Both the position numbers and the translations under genes were made by a program. From NCBI GenBank assembly GCA_963807225.1, contig CAWEAD010000012.1, positions 186,001-250,000 on the forward strand: a stretch of 64,000 bases of DNA. The letters run 5' to 3'. Shown here piece by piece: positions 44,369-53,834 of the stretch. This DNA is from JAGVGT01 sp963807225 (GTDB taxonomy: Bacteria > Desulfobacterota > Desulfobulbia > Desulfobulbales > JAGXFP01). Position 1 is the first letter of the stretch, and each line of letters starts with the position of its first letter. The notes beneath the pieces are model-generated. The model was not told the DNA's origin, ran no database searches, and saw only the letters and a list, made by a program, of their open reading frames with translations.

Positions 44369-44385
44369 GTTACCAAAATGGTAAC
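44369..44385 (-). promoter_or_regulatory. Operator palindrome of higBA
   Basis: GTTACCA and TGGTAAC form a perfect inverted repeat around AAA, nine bases upstream of the higB start. Its location suits autoregulation by HigA. Confidence 0.7.
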
Positions 44386-44430
44386 TTCCTTTGGGGGTTT
44401 TGTCAATACGCCAACCGGTCGCAGCCGATG

Positions 44431-44912
44431 GAGTTCCGGGGAGACAATAGAATGGTTTTTTCCGCCAGGCGCTTGATCTTCATTCTGTGTCGGAAAAACA
44501 TAACCAAACAGAGCGATGGTGTCACAAAAAATCTCCGGGTCAATGGAGAATGAAAGGGCGTTTCTTGGTAACTTTTCTGCTCTACGCCCCCGTGCTGAAA
44601 ACAATGGTGCCAGGCCGATTATACTCCGTTACCGGGCTAGGGCTTGCGGGGTGGGACTTTGTCCAAGGTGTTGTGATATCCTTCCGGAAGAGGCTGCTTT
44701 TTCCTCCTCAATATTTTGCGGGACCACCTCAGTGATCGAGCGGATGGCGGCAATCTGTCGGCCGGCCGGATCAAACAAGGCCAGCGGGAGGAAGTGAATG
44801 GTGGCAAAAGGGCGTAGAACTACTTTATGGAGTAACCCATTCATCGACTTCCGGTATGCGACCGGTCCGGGAGTGAGCGGTTACTTTGTAGCTACACGGG
44901 AGAATAGGTAAG
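44431..44912. repeat. Dispersed 0.4-0.55-kb repeat, copy 2
   Basis: Same family as 42914-43470 but with a shortened left arm and more substitutions. The right arm, from GGCGTAGAACTACTTTATGG to GGGAGAATAGGTAAG, matches copy 1. Confidence 0.8.
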
Positions 44913-45056
44913 TACATGTGCGAATATGTACTCCGAGGCTGCTATGGGCGGGCTGGGGCACATGGCGGCGAAGTTCGGCGCTGCGTGTGGCTATTTTTTT
45001 TAAGTAGTGAGAAGGCATCGTTCCCCGCTCACTGCGATGAAGGGGTTGGCTGATTG

Positions 45057-45671
45057 GTGCGCCATAAGCGATTGAAGGCCTATAAACTCCTTGCCAGAGC
45101 CGAACTGCCGCACGACACGGTTACGCTCGCTTGCAGTTTGATAGGCAAGATATTGGTGCGGGAAACGACCGAGGGCATAATCAGCGGACGTATCGTCGAG
45201 ACTGAAGCCTATCCCGTCGGTGACCCTGCAGGCCACGCCTATCGTGGAATGACGGCACGCAATCGCTCGCTTTTCCTAAGCCCCGGGTACGCCTACGTCT
45301 ATATGGTCTATGGTAAGTCGTACATGCTCAACGTTTCGAGCGAAATCGCAGGCGTTGGCGCCGGTGTTCTAATCAGAGCGCTCGAGCCGTTGGAGGGCAT
45401 ACCGTTCATGGAGCGTAATCGCGGCACTCAGAATCTGTACCAACTAACGCGAGGGCCGGGGCGCCTGGCTCTGGCGCTTCAGATCGATCACCGCCTGGAT
45501 GGCACCGACCTCTGTCGGAACGGACCTCTATGGCTCGCTAGCGACGACCAACAGCGGGCGGAAATCGGCAGAAGCGTACGAATCGGAATTTCACGTGGAG
45601 CCGACCTATTGTTACGTTTCTTCGTCCGCGGCAGTCACTTCGTTAGCGGTCCGAGCGCGTTGAACCGTTAG
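45057..45671 (+). CDS. DNA-3-methyladenine glycosylase (AAG/Mpg type)
   Basis: A 204-residue base-excision repair glycosylase that removes alkylated purines. Typical features are the catalytic Glu in GRIVETEAYP near residue 48, DPAGHAYRGMTARN near 57, YAYVYMVYGKSYMLNVS near 80 and RGPGRLALALQI near 133. The start is GTG 45057 or TTG 45054. It stands alone between repeat copy 2 and a short gap. Confidence 0.88.
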   Translation: MRHKRLKAYKLLARAELPHDTVTLACSLIGKILVRETTEGIISGRIVETEAYPVGDPAGHAYRGMTARNRSLFLSPGYAYVYMVYGKSYMLNVSSEIAGVGAGVLIRALEPLEGIPFMERNRGTQNLYQLTRGPGRLALALQIDHRLDGTDLCRNGPLWLASDDQQRAEIGRSVRIGISRGADLLLRFFVRGSHFVSGPSALNR

Positions 45672-45853
45672 AGAAACTCGACTCCCCTTAGTACAGCGAA
45701 TAAATCAAATATTCGCTGAGAGCCGACCTTCATTTCTTCCCACACATCGCATTCATGACAATTCCGAATGCGATAGCGAATTCATCTCGAAACGATTGAC
45801 CCGTTGCTTGCGAGCTCACAGAACCGAACTCAGAGTTATGGCAGTACAGGTAG

Positions 45854-46570
45854 CTACCAACGGCCGGCGTGAGCGCCACCATCCACGTGGATTACCTCTC
45901 CGGTTACATGACCTGCCTGTGCCAGGTAGAGAACAGCACCGACAATGTCTTTTACCTCCGCCATTTTCCCCATTGGCTGCAAGGTCTTAAGAAAGTCTTT
46001 GGGATCATTCTTGTGCAGTGGTGTATCCACGATGCCCGGGGCTACGGCGTTGAAGCGGATACCTTCTTTCGCATACTCGATTGCGAGGCTTCGGGTAACT
46101 GAATTCAGGCCACCTTTCGTAATCATCGAAACCGAGGCATTTATGCCGGCGATCGGCTGATCTGCAAGCGCCGCGGTGATGCTCACAACGTTCCCCGATT
46201 TCTGTTTCAGCATCTGTTTTACAGTGAGCTGAGTGATGTAAATGAATCCCAGCAGATTGGTCGAGACTAAGGCATTGAAGTCCTCGGTAGTAAAGTCCGT
46301 GAAGGGCTTGACGTAGTAGATACCGGCGTTATTCACCAGAACATCGATGGTTCCGAAGTGCTTGATGGCTGCTTCGACAGCTTTGGCAGAGGTCTCCTGC
46401 TTACCTATATCGCCATCGACAAGAACCAGGCTGGGTGAGGCAGTCAACAATTTACTGACTTTACGCGAAGTTGCGACGACGTTATACCCCCCCTTCAGGA
46501 AGGCCTCGACCAAACCCGCACCAATACCCTGTCCTGCTCCCGTGATGATTGCTGTTTTTCTGTCTGACAT
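45854..46570 (-). CDS. Short-chain dehydrogenase-like protein lacking the catalytic Tyr
   Basis: A 238-residue Rossmann protein with the TGAGQGIG nucleotide loop, VNNAGIYY and the ending GEVIHVDGG. Where most SDRs have YxxxK the protein has SMITK, so the Tyr is Ser while the Lys is kept. It may have lost oxidoreductase activity or use a different mechanism. AAAGGAGG precedes the ATG. It is followed upstream on the same strand by an alpha/beta hydrolase and a RidA protein, possibly one operon. Confidence 0.86.
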   Translation of the reverse strand: MSDRKTAIITGAGQGIGAGLVEAFLKGGYNVVATSRKVSKLLTASPSLVLVDGDIGKQETSAKAVEAAIKHFGTIDVLVNNAGIYYVKPFTDFTTEDFNALVSTNLLGFIYITQLTVKQMLKQKSGNVVSITAALADQPIAGINASVSMITKGGLNSVTRSLAIEYAKEGIRFNAVAPGIVDTPLHKNDPKDFLKTLQPMGKMAEVKDIVGAVLYLAQAGHVTGEVIHVDGGAHAGRW

Positions 46571-46672
46571 ACATACCTCCTTTGTTTGAAAGTAAGTCGC
46601 CGGGTTATGTCTTAATGGTTACCAGCCGGCGTTCTCATAGCGGCAGCGTCCGACATGCCGTGCCAGGAACCC

Positions 46673-47509
46673 TCAACCAGAAGAATCGACAAAGCCTCGG
46701 ACCAGGGTGGCGATCTCGTCCGCAGCCGTGTCCAATGCGAAATGACCGGCCTCGAGAACGTGAATTTGAGCGTTCGGCACATCCCGGCGATAGGCTTCAG
46801 GTTCCGAGAGGTCGAACGAGAGATCATATTTACCCCAGATCACCAGCAGGCGTGGCTGCTTCTCGCGCATCCAAGCCTGCCACTTCGGGTATGCGTCGAC
46901 GTTTGTGCGGTAGTCGTAGAAGAGGTCGCTTTGAATGTCCGCCTGACCCGGCTGGTTGAGAAAGGCAAATTCATCGGTCCAGAGATCCGGGTCATAGCGT
47001 TCCAGGTTCGGATCGTTCCCGACATGGCGCGTACGCGTCGTAGCTAGCGAGAGGAGATTTGTGCGAAGCGTGCTTTCGTTGGCAGGGCGGTCGGCCCAAA
47101 AAGCCCGCCGCGGCTGCCAATTCGCCCCCAGGCCTTCGTTGTGCGCCACGGCGTCCTGCACGATGAGAGCCTCGATCCTCTCCGGATGGGCGACGGCCAT
47201 GCGGAAACCCACGGGGCCGCCGTAATCCTGCATGTAAAGCGTGTAGCGGGAAAGACCGAGCGCTTCGGTAAAGTGATTCACGATCTCGGCGTAGTGATCG
47301 AACGTATATGCGAATTTTTTCGGGTCCGGCCAGTCGCTGTGTCCGAAGCCCGGGTAATCGGGCGCGACAAGGTGATAGCGCTCGGAAAGCCGGGCGAAGA
47401 GAGGCTCGAACATCCGCGAGGAAGAGGGAAGTCCGTGGAGCAAGAGAATCGTTGGAGCATCCTCCGGTCCTGCTTCCCGATAAAATATGGAGAGTCCGTC
47501 AATCTTCAT
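46673..47509 (-). CDS. Alpha/beta hydrolase (haloalkane dehalogenase/epoxide hydrolase-like)
   Basis: A protein of about 278 residues with the oxyanion loop LLHGLPSSSRMF, the nucleophile elbow MQDYGGPVGF, where Asp replaces the usual Ser, and the C-terminal His in EAGHFALDT. Asp nucleophiles occur in epoxide hydrolases and haloalkane dehalogenases, which hydrolyse via an alkyl-enzyme ester. The start at 47509 (MKIDGLSIFY) is preferred; 47566 is also in frame. Same strand as the SDR and RidA genes. Confidence 0.86.
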   Translation of the reverse strand: MKIDGLSIFYREAGPEDAPTILLLHGLPSSSRMFEPLFARLSERYHLVAPDYPGFGHSDWPDPKKFAYTFDHYAEIVNHFTEALGLSRYTLYMQDYGGPVGFRMAVAHPERIEALIVQDAVAHNEGLGANWQPRRAFWADRPANESTLRTNLLSLATTRTRHVGNDPNLERYDPDLWTDEFAFLNQPGQADIQSDLFYDYRTNVDAYPKWQAWMREKQPRLLVIWGKYDLSFDLSEPEAYRRDVPNAQIHVLEAGHFALDTAADEIATLVRGFVDSSG

Positions 47510-47585
47510 AGTGCGATAAAAAGATCTGCTGTGACCTGGAGGTACTCCTTGAGCCTTTCTTGACATTTGAGATGACCAGAAGACC

Positions 47586-48086
47586 TCAGAAAATCACCTC
47601 CAACTCGACGGGGGTGCCGAGCGGAAGGCTTGCGACGCCATACACCAAGCGGCAAGGGTTCTTCTCTTTTCCGAAGACGTCTTGCAGCAACTCCGAAGCG
47701 GCGTCAGCGACTCTCGGATGATCGCGGAAATCTCCCGAAGTGGCCACCGACACGCCGAGCCGGACGATCCGCGTCACTTTGTCGAGTGATCCCAAATGCT
47801 TCCGCGCGACAGCCAGCACGTTGAGCGCCGCACGATGAGCGGCCTTGCGCCCCGCGTCAATATCAAGCTCCGCGCCGACCCGCCCTATGAAGTTCGCCGC
47901 ACGGCCTTCCGTGGGAAGCATCCCGGTCAGGAAAAGCATATTGCCCGTCTGCACCGCTTCGGCATAGGTGCCGAACGGCTCAGGCGGCGTCGGGAGCTCG
48001 ATGGCAAGTTCTTTTAACCGTTGCTCGGCGCTGACCGGCCGAGAACCTTCGCGAGTTATCATTTGCTCTTTCGAATTTGGCTTCAT
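47586..48086 (-). CDS. RidA/YjgF family protein
   Basis: A 166-residue member of the RidA family, which hydrolyses reactive enamine/imine intermediates in the cytoplasm. The core is GTYAEAVQTGNMLFLTGMLP, then RAALNVLAVARKHLGSLDKV and PCRLVYGVASLPLGTPVELEVIF. It is of the longer (~150-residue) subtype. It is upstream of the hydrolase and SDR on the same strand, suggesting a detoxification operon. Confidence 0.86.
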   Translation of the reverse strand: MKPNSKEQMITREGSRPVSAEQRLKELAIELPTPPEPFGTYAEAVQTGNMLFLTGMLPTEGRAANFIGRVGAELDIDAGRKAAHRAALNVLAVARKHLGSLDKVTRIVRLGVSVATSGDFRDHPRVADAASELLQDVFGKEKNPCRLVYGVASLPLGTPVELEVIF

Positions 48087-48632
48087 TTATCTCTTTCCTG
48101 TTGGATTTGAAGGAGTTGCGAACAAACGGGTGCCATTCCCGCCTGGATCGAACGTATACTCGAGGCCCGCATCGGGCCAGGGCTTGAGAAAATCGCTGTT
48201 CATCCGGAAAGCCTCTTACCGGAGCAAGAGAAGTGGTGGGTGTTGTCTACCAACCGTATGGCCGCTGCCGAAATCATGCCGGGGGATCCGGTCTTTAGGA
48301 GAGAAACCATTCCCGGCTATGCCGGAAAAAAATCGGGTACCGAACCGCGGCCCTTACTCTTGTCATTTCACCTTAATTTGTTGTCATATCAGCTGTACAT
48401 CAGCACATAGGAATTCGTATCATTGCCGGTCGCGGAAAGTCCAACAATTTTCTTGGCCGCCAAGAAATTCCAGATTTATTACGTATATTCAATATGTTGC
48501 ATTCAAGGCTGCCGCGTCCGGCCGAAAAACCGGGCAAGCTGCCGGGCAGACGGGCCGGGGGTGAGGGGAACATCGGAATACACGGGCTGCAGAGAGGTTC
48601 GTTAGTTAGTCATTTTCGAAGATTACCGTGAA
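48087..48632. other. Gene-poor region with a possible fragment
   Basis: No complete gene is supported. A + strand frame from about 48121 reads WIERILEARIGPGLEKI and WWVLSTNRMAAAEIMPGDPV but has no start codon and no recognised family. It may be a gene fragment or chance. Confidence 0.4.
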
Positions 48633-49036
48633 ATTCCGGTGACATAATGCTCAATTCTCAGTCAAGAGATTCCAAAACATCTTGCCAGTATAGAAGCATT
48701 GGGCCCACGCCGCTTTTCCGCCTGATGCTTGATGTTCGTCCTGTATCTTGAAAAACATCACTCAAACCGGACGATGGTGTCACAAAAAATCTCCGGGTCG
48801 ATGGAAAATGAAAAAACGTTTCTTGTTAACTTCTCCGCTCTCCGCTCCCGGGCTGAAAACAATGGTGCCTGGCCGGTTATACTCCGTCTCCGGGCTAGGG
48901 TTTGCGGGGTGGGACTTTGTCCAAGGTGTTGTGATATCCTTCCGGAAGAGGCTACCCTTTCTTCCTCAATTTTTTGCGGGACCGCCGCAGTGATCGAGCG
49001 GATGGCGGCAATCAGTCGGCCGGCCGGATCAAACAA
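48633..49036. repeat. Dispersed 0.4-0.55-kb repeat, copy 3
   Basis: Same family as 42914-43470. It lacks the right arm and stops at GGATCAAACAA, 12 bases before the start of the BrkB-like gene, so the gene's own promoter must lie in or before the repeat. Confidence 0.8.
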
Positions 49037-49048
49037 AGAGTGCGCCAG

Positions 49049-49913
49049 ATGAATATGCCAAATTGGCTAAGCCAAAAGACTCGCGGGATATGGTCGATAT
49101 TCCGTCTCGCCATCAAGAAGTTTTTGCGGATTGACGGGATGCAGTGGGCGGGCGCTTTCGCCTTCAATGCCTTCTTCGCCTTGTTTCCTTTGCTGGTGCT
49201 GCTGGTCACGATTGCCTCTTTCTTTGTCGACCAGGATCAAGCCGGCAAAGAGGTTATTTCCTACCTTGAAGGCTATGTACCGATAAGTGCCGATATGAAA
49301 AATCACATTTTCGGTACCATCGCAGGAGTGATCAAGTCACGCGGTGGGGCGAGCATGGTGGCGCTGGTAATCCTGGTCTGGGTCGCCCTCCAATGTTTCA
49401 CCACCCTGATCCTGGCGACCAATCGCGCCTGGGAAACCGAGGGATACAAGTGGTGGCGGCTGCCGCTGAAAAGCCTGCTGTTATTCGGCCTCACGGTAGG
49501 TGCGATCCTTCTGGGCATGGCGGTTCCGGTCCTGGCAAAAATGGTAACCAGAATGGTTTTTTCCATTAAACGATTATCTGCCCTGGGTTTATACCCTGGG
49601 GGGCATTGTCCTGCCTTCGTTGGTGGTGTTTCTCAGTCTGACCCTGTTTTACTGGCTGGCTCCGCGACGCGACTCGCGGTTTTCCGAAGCAATGGGCGCC
49701 GCGCTGGGAGCCACGGCTCTCTTGCAGGGGGCCGAAGGTCTGTTCGTGATTTACCTCAGTAACTTCTCCCAATTTAATCCGATCTATGGCGCATTCGGCG
49801 GGATTATGGCCTTACTGATGTGGATTTATCTTTCCGGGTGCATTTTCATCTTCGGCGCCTGCCTTGGTGCCGCGCAAGCCGACAACCGTTCGCCTGCGCG
49901 GAAATTATCGTAG
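49049..49913 (+). pseudogene. YihY/BrkB family membrane protein, frameshifted
   Basis: The first part (49049 on) has the YihY start (RIDGMQWAGAFAFNAFFALFPLLVLL) and at least three hydrophobic helices. It then leaves frame, and the family sequence continues one frame away as PLNDYLPWVYTLGGIVLPSL and IYGAFGGIMALLMWIYLSG to 49913. The break is at a run of six T (49557-49562); five T would join both parts into about 287 residues. YihY/BrkB proteins are inner-membrane proteins of uncertain role. The gene directly follows a repeat copy. Confidence 0.84.
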
Positions 49914-49939
49914 TGAAATGAAATATGGAGAATTGAAAC

Positions 49940-52306
49940 ATGACGACAAACACACTTACCCCTGAACTGCTCGAACGGATGGACGCCTACTGGCGCGCCG
50001 CCAACTATCTCTCGGTCGGCCAGATTTATCTGTTCGACAATCCGCTGCTGAAACGGCCGCTGGAGCTCACCGATATCAAGCACATGCTGCTCGGCCACTG
50101 GGGCACGACGCCGGGTCAGAACTTCATCTATATGCACCTGAACCGGGTGATCAAGAAATACGATCTCGATATGATTTACATCTGCGGCCCCGGCCACGGC
50201 GGCCCGTCGGTGGTGGCCAACACCTATCTCGAGGGTACCTACAGCGAGATCTATCCCGAGATCAGCCGGGATGAGGCCGGACTCCGGAAGCTCTTCCTGC
50301 AGTTTTCCTTTCCCGGCGGCATTCCCAGTCATGCCTCGCCGGAATGCCCGGGCTCGATCCACGAGGGCGGCGAGCTGGGCTATTCGCTCAGCCATTCCTT
50401 CGGGGCGGTGTTCGACAATCCCGGTCTGATCGTCGCCTGCGTGATCGGCGACGGCGAGGCGGAGACCGGCCCGCTGGCCACCGCCTGGCATTCCAACAAG
50501 TTCCTCAATCCGGTCAGTGACGGCGCGGTCCTGCCGATCCTGCACCTGAACGGCTACAAGATTGCCAATCCGACCATCCTGGCCCGCATCGAGCCCGAGG
50601 AACTGGATCAGTTCCTGCGCGGCTGCGGCTGGACGCCATATTACGTCGAGGGGCACGAGCCCGAGCTGATGCATCAGGCCATGGCTAAGACCCTGGATAT
50701 GGTGGTGGAAGAGATCAAGAAGATCCAGCAGGAGGCCAGGGAGAATGGCAACCTCACCCGGCCGCGCTGGCCGCTGATCGTCCTCAAGTCCCCCAAGGGC
50801 TGGACCGGGCCGAAGGTGGTCGACGGCCTGCAGATCGAGGGCACCTTCCGGGCGCATCAGATACCGCTCTCCGACCCGAACAACCCCGAACACCTCAAGT
50901 TGCTTGAAGAGTGGCTGCGGAGCTACCGGCCTCAGGAACTTTTCGATGGCGAGGGACGTCTCAAACCGGAACTGGCCGAGTTGGCGCCCGAAGGTGAGCG
51001 CCGCATGGGCGCCAATCCCCATGCCAACGGCGGCCTGCTGCTGCGCGATCTGATCATGCCGGACTTTCGCGACTATGCGGTGGATGTACCGTCGCCGGGC
51101 TCGGTGCAGGCCGCCGACGCCCACCAGCTCGGGGTCTACCTCCGCGACGTGGCTAAGCTCAACCGGGAACAACGCAATTTCCGGATCTTCGGACCGGATG
51201 AGACCCTTTCCAATCGGCTGAACGCGGTTTTCGAGGTCACCAACCGTCAGTGGGAAGCCCGCACTCAGGTCAATGATGAGTTCCTCGCCGCGGATGGCCA
51301 AGTCATGGAGATTTTGAGCGAGCACCAGTGCCAAGGCTGGCTGGAAGGCTATCTGCTCACCGGGCGTCACGGACTGTTTGACTGCTACGAGGCCTTCATC
51401 CATATCGTCGATTCGATGTTCAACCAGCACGCCAAATGGCTGAAGGTAACAGCACATCTGCCCTGGCGGCGGAAAATCGCCTCGCTCAATTATCTCCTGG
51501 CCTCGCATGTCTGGCAGCAGATGCATAACGGCTTCACCCACCAGGACCCCGGTTTCATCGATCACGTGGTCAATAAGAAGGCCGAGGTGGTGCGGGTTTA
51601 TCTGCCGCCGGACGCCAACTGCCTGCTCTCGGTCTGGGATCATTGTCTGCGGAGCCGTCACTATGTCAACGTGGTGATTGCCGGCAAGTATCAAGCGCCC
51701 CAGTGGCTGTCGATGGACGAAGCCGTCAAGCACTGCCGCAAGGGAGTGGGCATCTGGGAGTGGGCCGGCAACGATCGGGCGGCGGAGCCCGACGTGGTCA
51801 TGGCCTGCTGTGGCGATGTGCCGACCCTGGAGACCCTGGCCGCGGTCGCCATCATGCGCGAGCACTTGCCGGAGCTGAAAATCCGGGTGGTCAACGTCGT
51901 CGACCTGATGAAACTGCAGCCGCAGAGCGAGCACCCGCACGGGCTCTCCGATCCGGATTTCGACGCGCTCTTCACCAAAGACCAGCCGATCATCTTCGCC
52001 TTCCATGGTTATCCATGGCTGATCCACCGGCTGACCTACCGCCGCACCAATCACCACAACCTCCACGTCCGCGGCTACAAAGAAGAGGGCACCATCACCA
52101 CCCCCTTCGACATGACGGTCTTAAACGATCTCGACCGTTTCCACCTGGTGATGGACACCATCGACCGCTTGCCGCAGACCGGCGACCCGGGCCTCACCCT
52201 GAAGGAGCGGCTCAAGGAGAAACTGATCGAGCATAGGCAGTACATCGAAAGACACGGCCAGGACCTGCCGGAGATCCGCAACTGGAAATGGGGTAAACCC
52301 GGATGA
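49940..52306 (+). CDS. xfp: Phosphoketolase (Xfp)
   Basis: A 788-residue thiamine-diphosphate enzyme that splits xylulose-5-phosphate (and often fructose-6-phosphate) with phosphate to acetyl phosphate and glyceraldehyde-3-phosphate (or erythrose-4-phosphate). Family blocks are HWGTTPGQNF near residue 53, GPGHGGPSVVANTYLEG near 79, the ThDP-binding GDGEAETGPLATAW near 174 and FHGYPWLIHRLTYRRTNHHN near 694. It feeds acetate kinase at 25.2 kb. AUG follows TGGAG. Confidence 0.94.
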   Translation: MTTNTLTPELLERMDAYWRAANYLSVGQIYLFDNPLLKRPLELTDIKHMLLGHWGTTPGQNFIYMHLNRVIKKYDLDMIYICGPGHGGPSVVANTYLEGTYSEIYPEISRDEAGLRKLFLQFSFPGGIPSHASPECPGSIHEGGELGYSLSHSFGAVFDNPGLIVACVIGDGEAETGPLATAWHSNKFLNPVSDGAVLPILHLNGYKIANPTILARIEPEELDQFLRGCGWTPYYVEGHEPELMHQAMAKTLDMVVEEIKKIQQEARENGNLTRPRWPLIVLKSPKGWTGPKVVDGLQIEGTFRAHQIPLSDPNNPEHLKLLEEWLRSYRPQELFDGEGRLKPELAELAPEGERRMGANPHANGGLLLRDLIMPDFRDYAVDVPSPGSVQAADAHQLGVYLRDVAKLNREQRNFRIFGPDETLSNRLNAVFEVTNRQWEARTQVNDEFLAADGQVMEILSEHQCQGWLEGYLLTGRHGLFDCYEAFIHIVDSMFNQHAKWLKVTAHLPWRRKIASLNYLLASHVWQQMHNGFTHQDPGFIDHVVNKKAEVVRVYLPPDANCLLSVWDHCLRSRHYVNVVIAGKYQAPQWLSMDEAVKHCRKGVGIWEWAGNDRAAEPDVVMACCGDVPTLETLAAVAIMREHLPELKIRVVNVVDLMKLQPQSEHPHGLSDPDFDALFTKDQPIIFAFHGYPWLIHRLTYRRTNHHNLHVRGYKEEGTITTPFDMTVLNDLDRFHLVMDTIDRLPQTGDPGLTLKERLKEKLIEHRQYIERHGQDLPEIRNWKWGKPG

Positions 52307-52418
52307 ACGGCAAACTCATTGATTGAAATGTCAAGGGTCCGGGCTCTTTCTGTAAACTATGGGCTCGAGCGGTAATTTGCTGGGTGGTTTACGGCATACT
52401 CACGGGTGAAGCAGGGTA

Positions 52419-53834
52419 ATGCTCGATTATTTAATCAATTTTGTCGCTCACCTCGGGCATTGGGGATACCTGGTCATCTTTATTGTCGTGGCGTTGGAAT
52501 GTCAGGCCTTTTTGGGCTTGGTCATGCCGGGCGAGAGTCTGGTGCTGGTGGGAGGATTCTTTGCGGAACAAGGGCTGCTCGATCCGTGGGGACTAATCTT
52601 GGTGATCTCCATGGCCGCCATATTCGGTGACAGTATCGGCTATGAACTGGGGCGGCATCTGGGACGGGGATGGCTGCTGAAATATGAGGGACGGTTTGGC
52701 TTGCGTCGGGAGAAGCTGGATCGAGTGGACACTTTCCTCGTCCGCCATGGCGGCAAGGCCGTATTCGCCAGCCATTTTATGCATCTGTTGCGGGCCTTGA
52801 TGCCCTTTATCGCCGGGGCGCGCCGTATGCCCTATCCGAAGTTTCTCTTCTTCAATGCAGTGGGTTGCATGGTCTGGGCGACCGTGTACGTCTCGCTTGG
52901 CTATTTTGCCGGGGAGAGTTGGCGTGATGTCGCGAAATGGCTCGGTGACGCCAGCGAAATTGTCGGCGGCATCCTGCTGTTCTTCATCGCTCTGGTTTTG
53001 TTGTGGCGCTGGCTGGGACGGCACGAGGCCGAAGTTCAGAGGCGGTGGCGGGCGGTGGTGGATCATCCGCGCCTGGTCTCTTGGCGCCGCAGGTTCGATC
53101 CGGCAAGAGAATTTCTTCTCGACCGTCTCTCACCCCACGGTTATCTGGGCCTTCATTTGACCATCGGCGTCGTGCTTCTCATCGGCGCCGCCTGGTTGTT
53201 CGGCGGCATCGCCCAAGACGTGGTGGCCGGCGATCCCTTGACGGTCTTCGACAAAAATATCGCCGATTGGTTTCATCAACATCGGACTGCCGGGTTGACC
53301 TCGACGATGCAAATGGTGAGCGGTCTCGCCTCCACCACCTGGGTGACAGGGATCGCTACGGTAACCGCGATCGTCTTGTGTTGGAAACGCTGCTGGCACC
53401 GGTTGCTGGCTTTGGTGCTGGTCGTGCCCGGTGGCATGGCCCTGAACGTTTTGCTGAAAATTGCCTTCCATCGCCACCGCCCCAGTTTCAAGGATTCTTT
53501 CTTGATCTTTCACGGCTATAGTTTTCCGAGCGGCCACACGATGGGAGCCACATTGCTGTATGGCCTGCTGGCCGCTTTCGCTGTCATCGCCCTCAAGACC
53601 TGGCGCTGGCGAGTGGGGGCGGTTTTCGGCGCCTTGGTCATGGTTCTCCTGGTCGGATTCAGTCGAGTTTACCTGGGTGCCCATTATCCCAGCGATGTGT
53701 TGGGAGCCGCCGCGGCGGGTTTTGCTTGGCTGACCTTGTCTTTAACCGCGGTTGAAACCTGGCGCCGAAGCCGCCAGCGCCGCGACACTCTGCGGGGCGG
53801 TATCTCTACGGATTGCGATGAGAACGATATATAA
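52419..53834 (+). CDS. DedA-PAP2 fusion membrane protein
   Basis: A 471-residue inner-membrane protein. Residues 1-200 form a DedA (SNARE-associated) domain with MPGESLVLVGGFFAEQG and FASHFMHLLRALMPFIAGARRMP. Residues about 245-450 form a PAP2 phosphatase domain with KIAFHRHRP, FPSGHTMGAT and SRVYLGAHYPSDV, the three PAP2 active-site motifs. The fusion probably transports or recycles undecaprenyl or phosphatidyl lipid phosphates, coupling flipping by DedA with dephosphorylation. DedA proteins translocate C55-P in other bacteria. Confidence 0.9.
   Translation: MLDYLINFVAHLGHWGYLVIFIVVALECQAFLGLVMPGESLVLVGGFFAEQGLLDPWGLILVISMAAIFGDSIGYELGRHLGRGWLLKYEGRFGLRREKLDRVDTFLVRHGGKAVFASHFMHLLRALMPFIAGARRMPYPKFLFFNAVGCMVWATVYVSLGYFAGESWRDVAKWLGDASEIVGGILLFFIALVLLWRWLGRHEAEVQRRWRAVVDHPRLVSWRRRFDPAREFLLDRLSPHGYLGLHLTIGVVLLIGAAWLFGGIAQDVVAGDPLTVFDKNIADWFHQHRTAGLTSTMQMVSGLASTTWVTGIATVTAIVLCWKRCWHRLLALVLVVPGGMALNVLLKIAFHRHRPSFKDSFLIFHGYSFPSGHTMGATLLYGLLAAFAVIALKTWRWRVGAVFGALVMVLLVGFSRVYLGAHYPSDVLGAAAAGFAWLTLSLTAVETWRRSRQRRDTLRGGISTDCDENDI

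Noticed and set aside
49826..52066. 746-codon reverse frame over phosphoketolase
   Set aside because: Antisense to a complete, well-conserved xfp gene.
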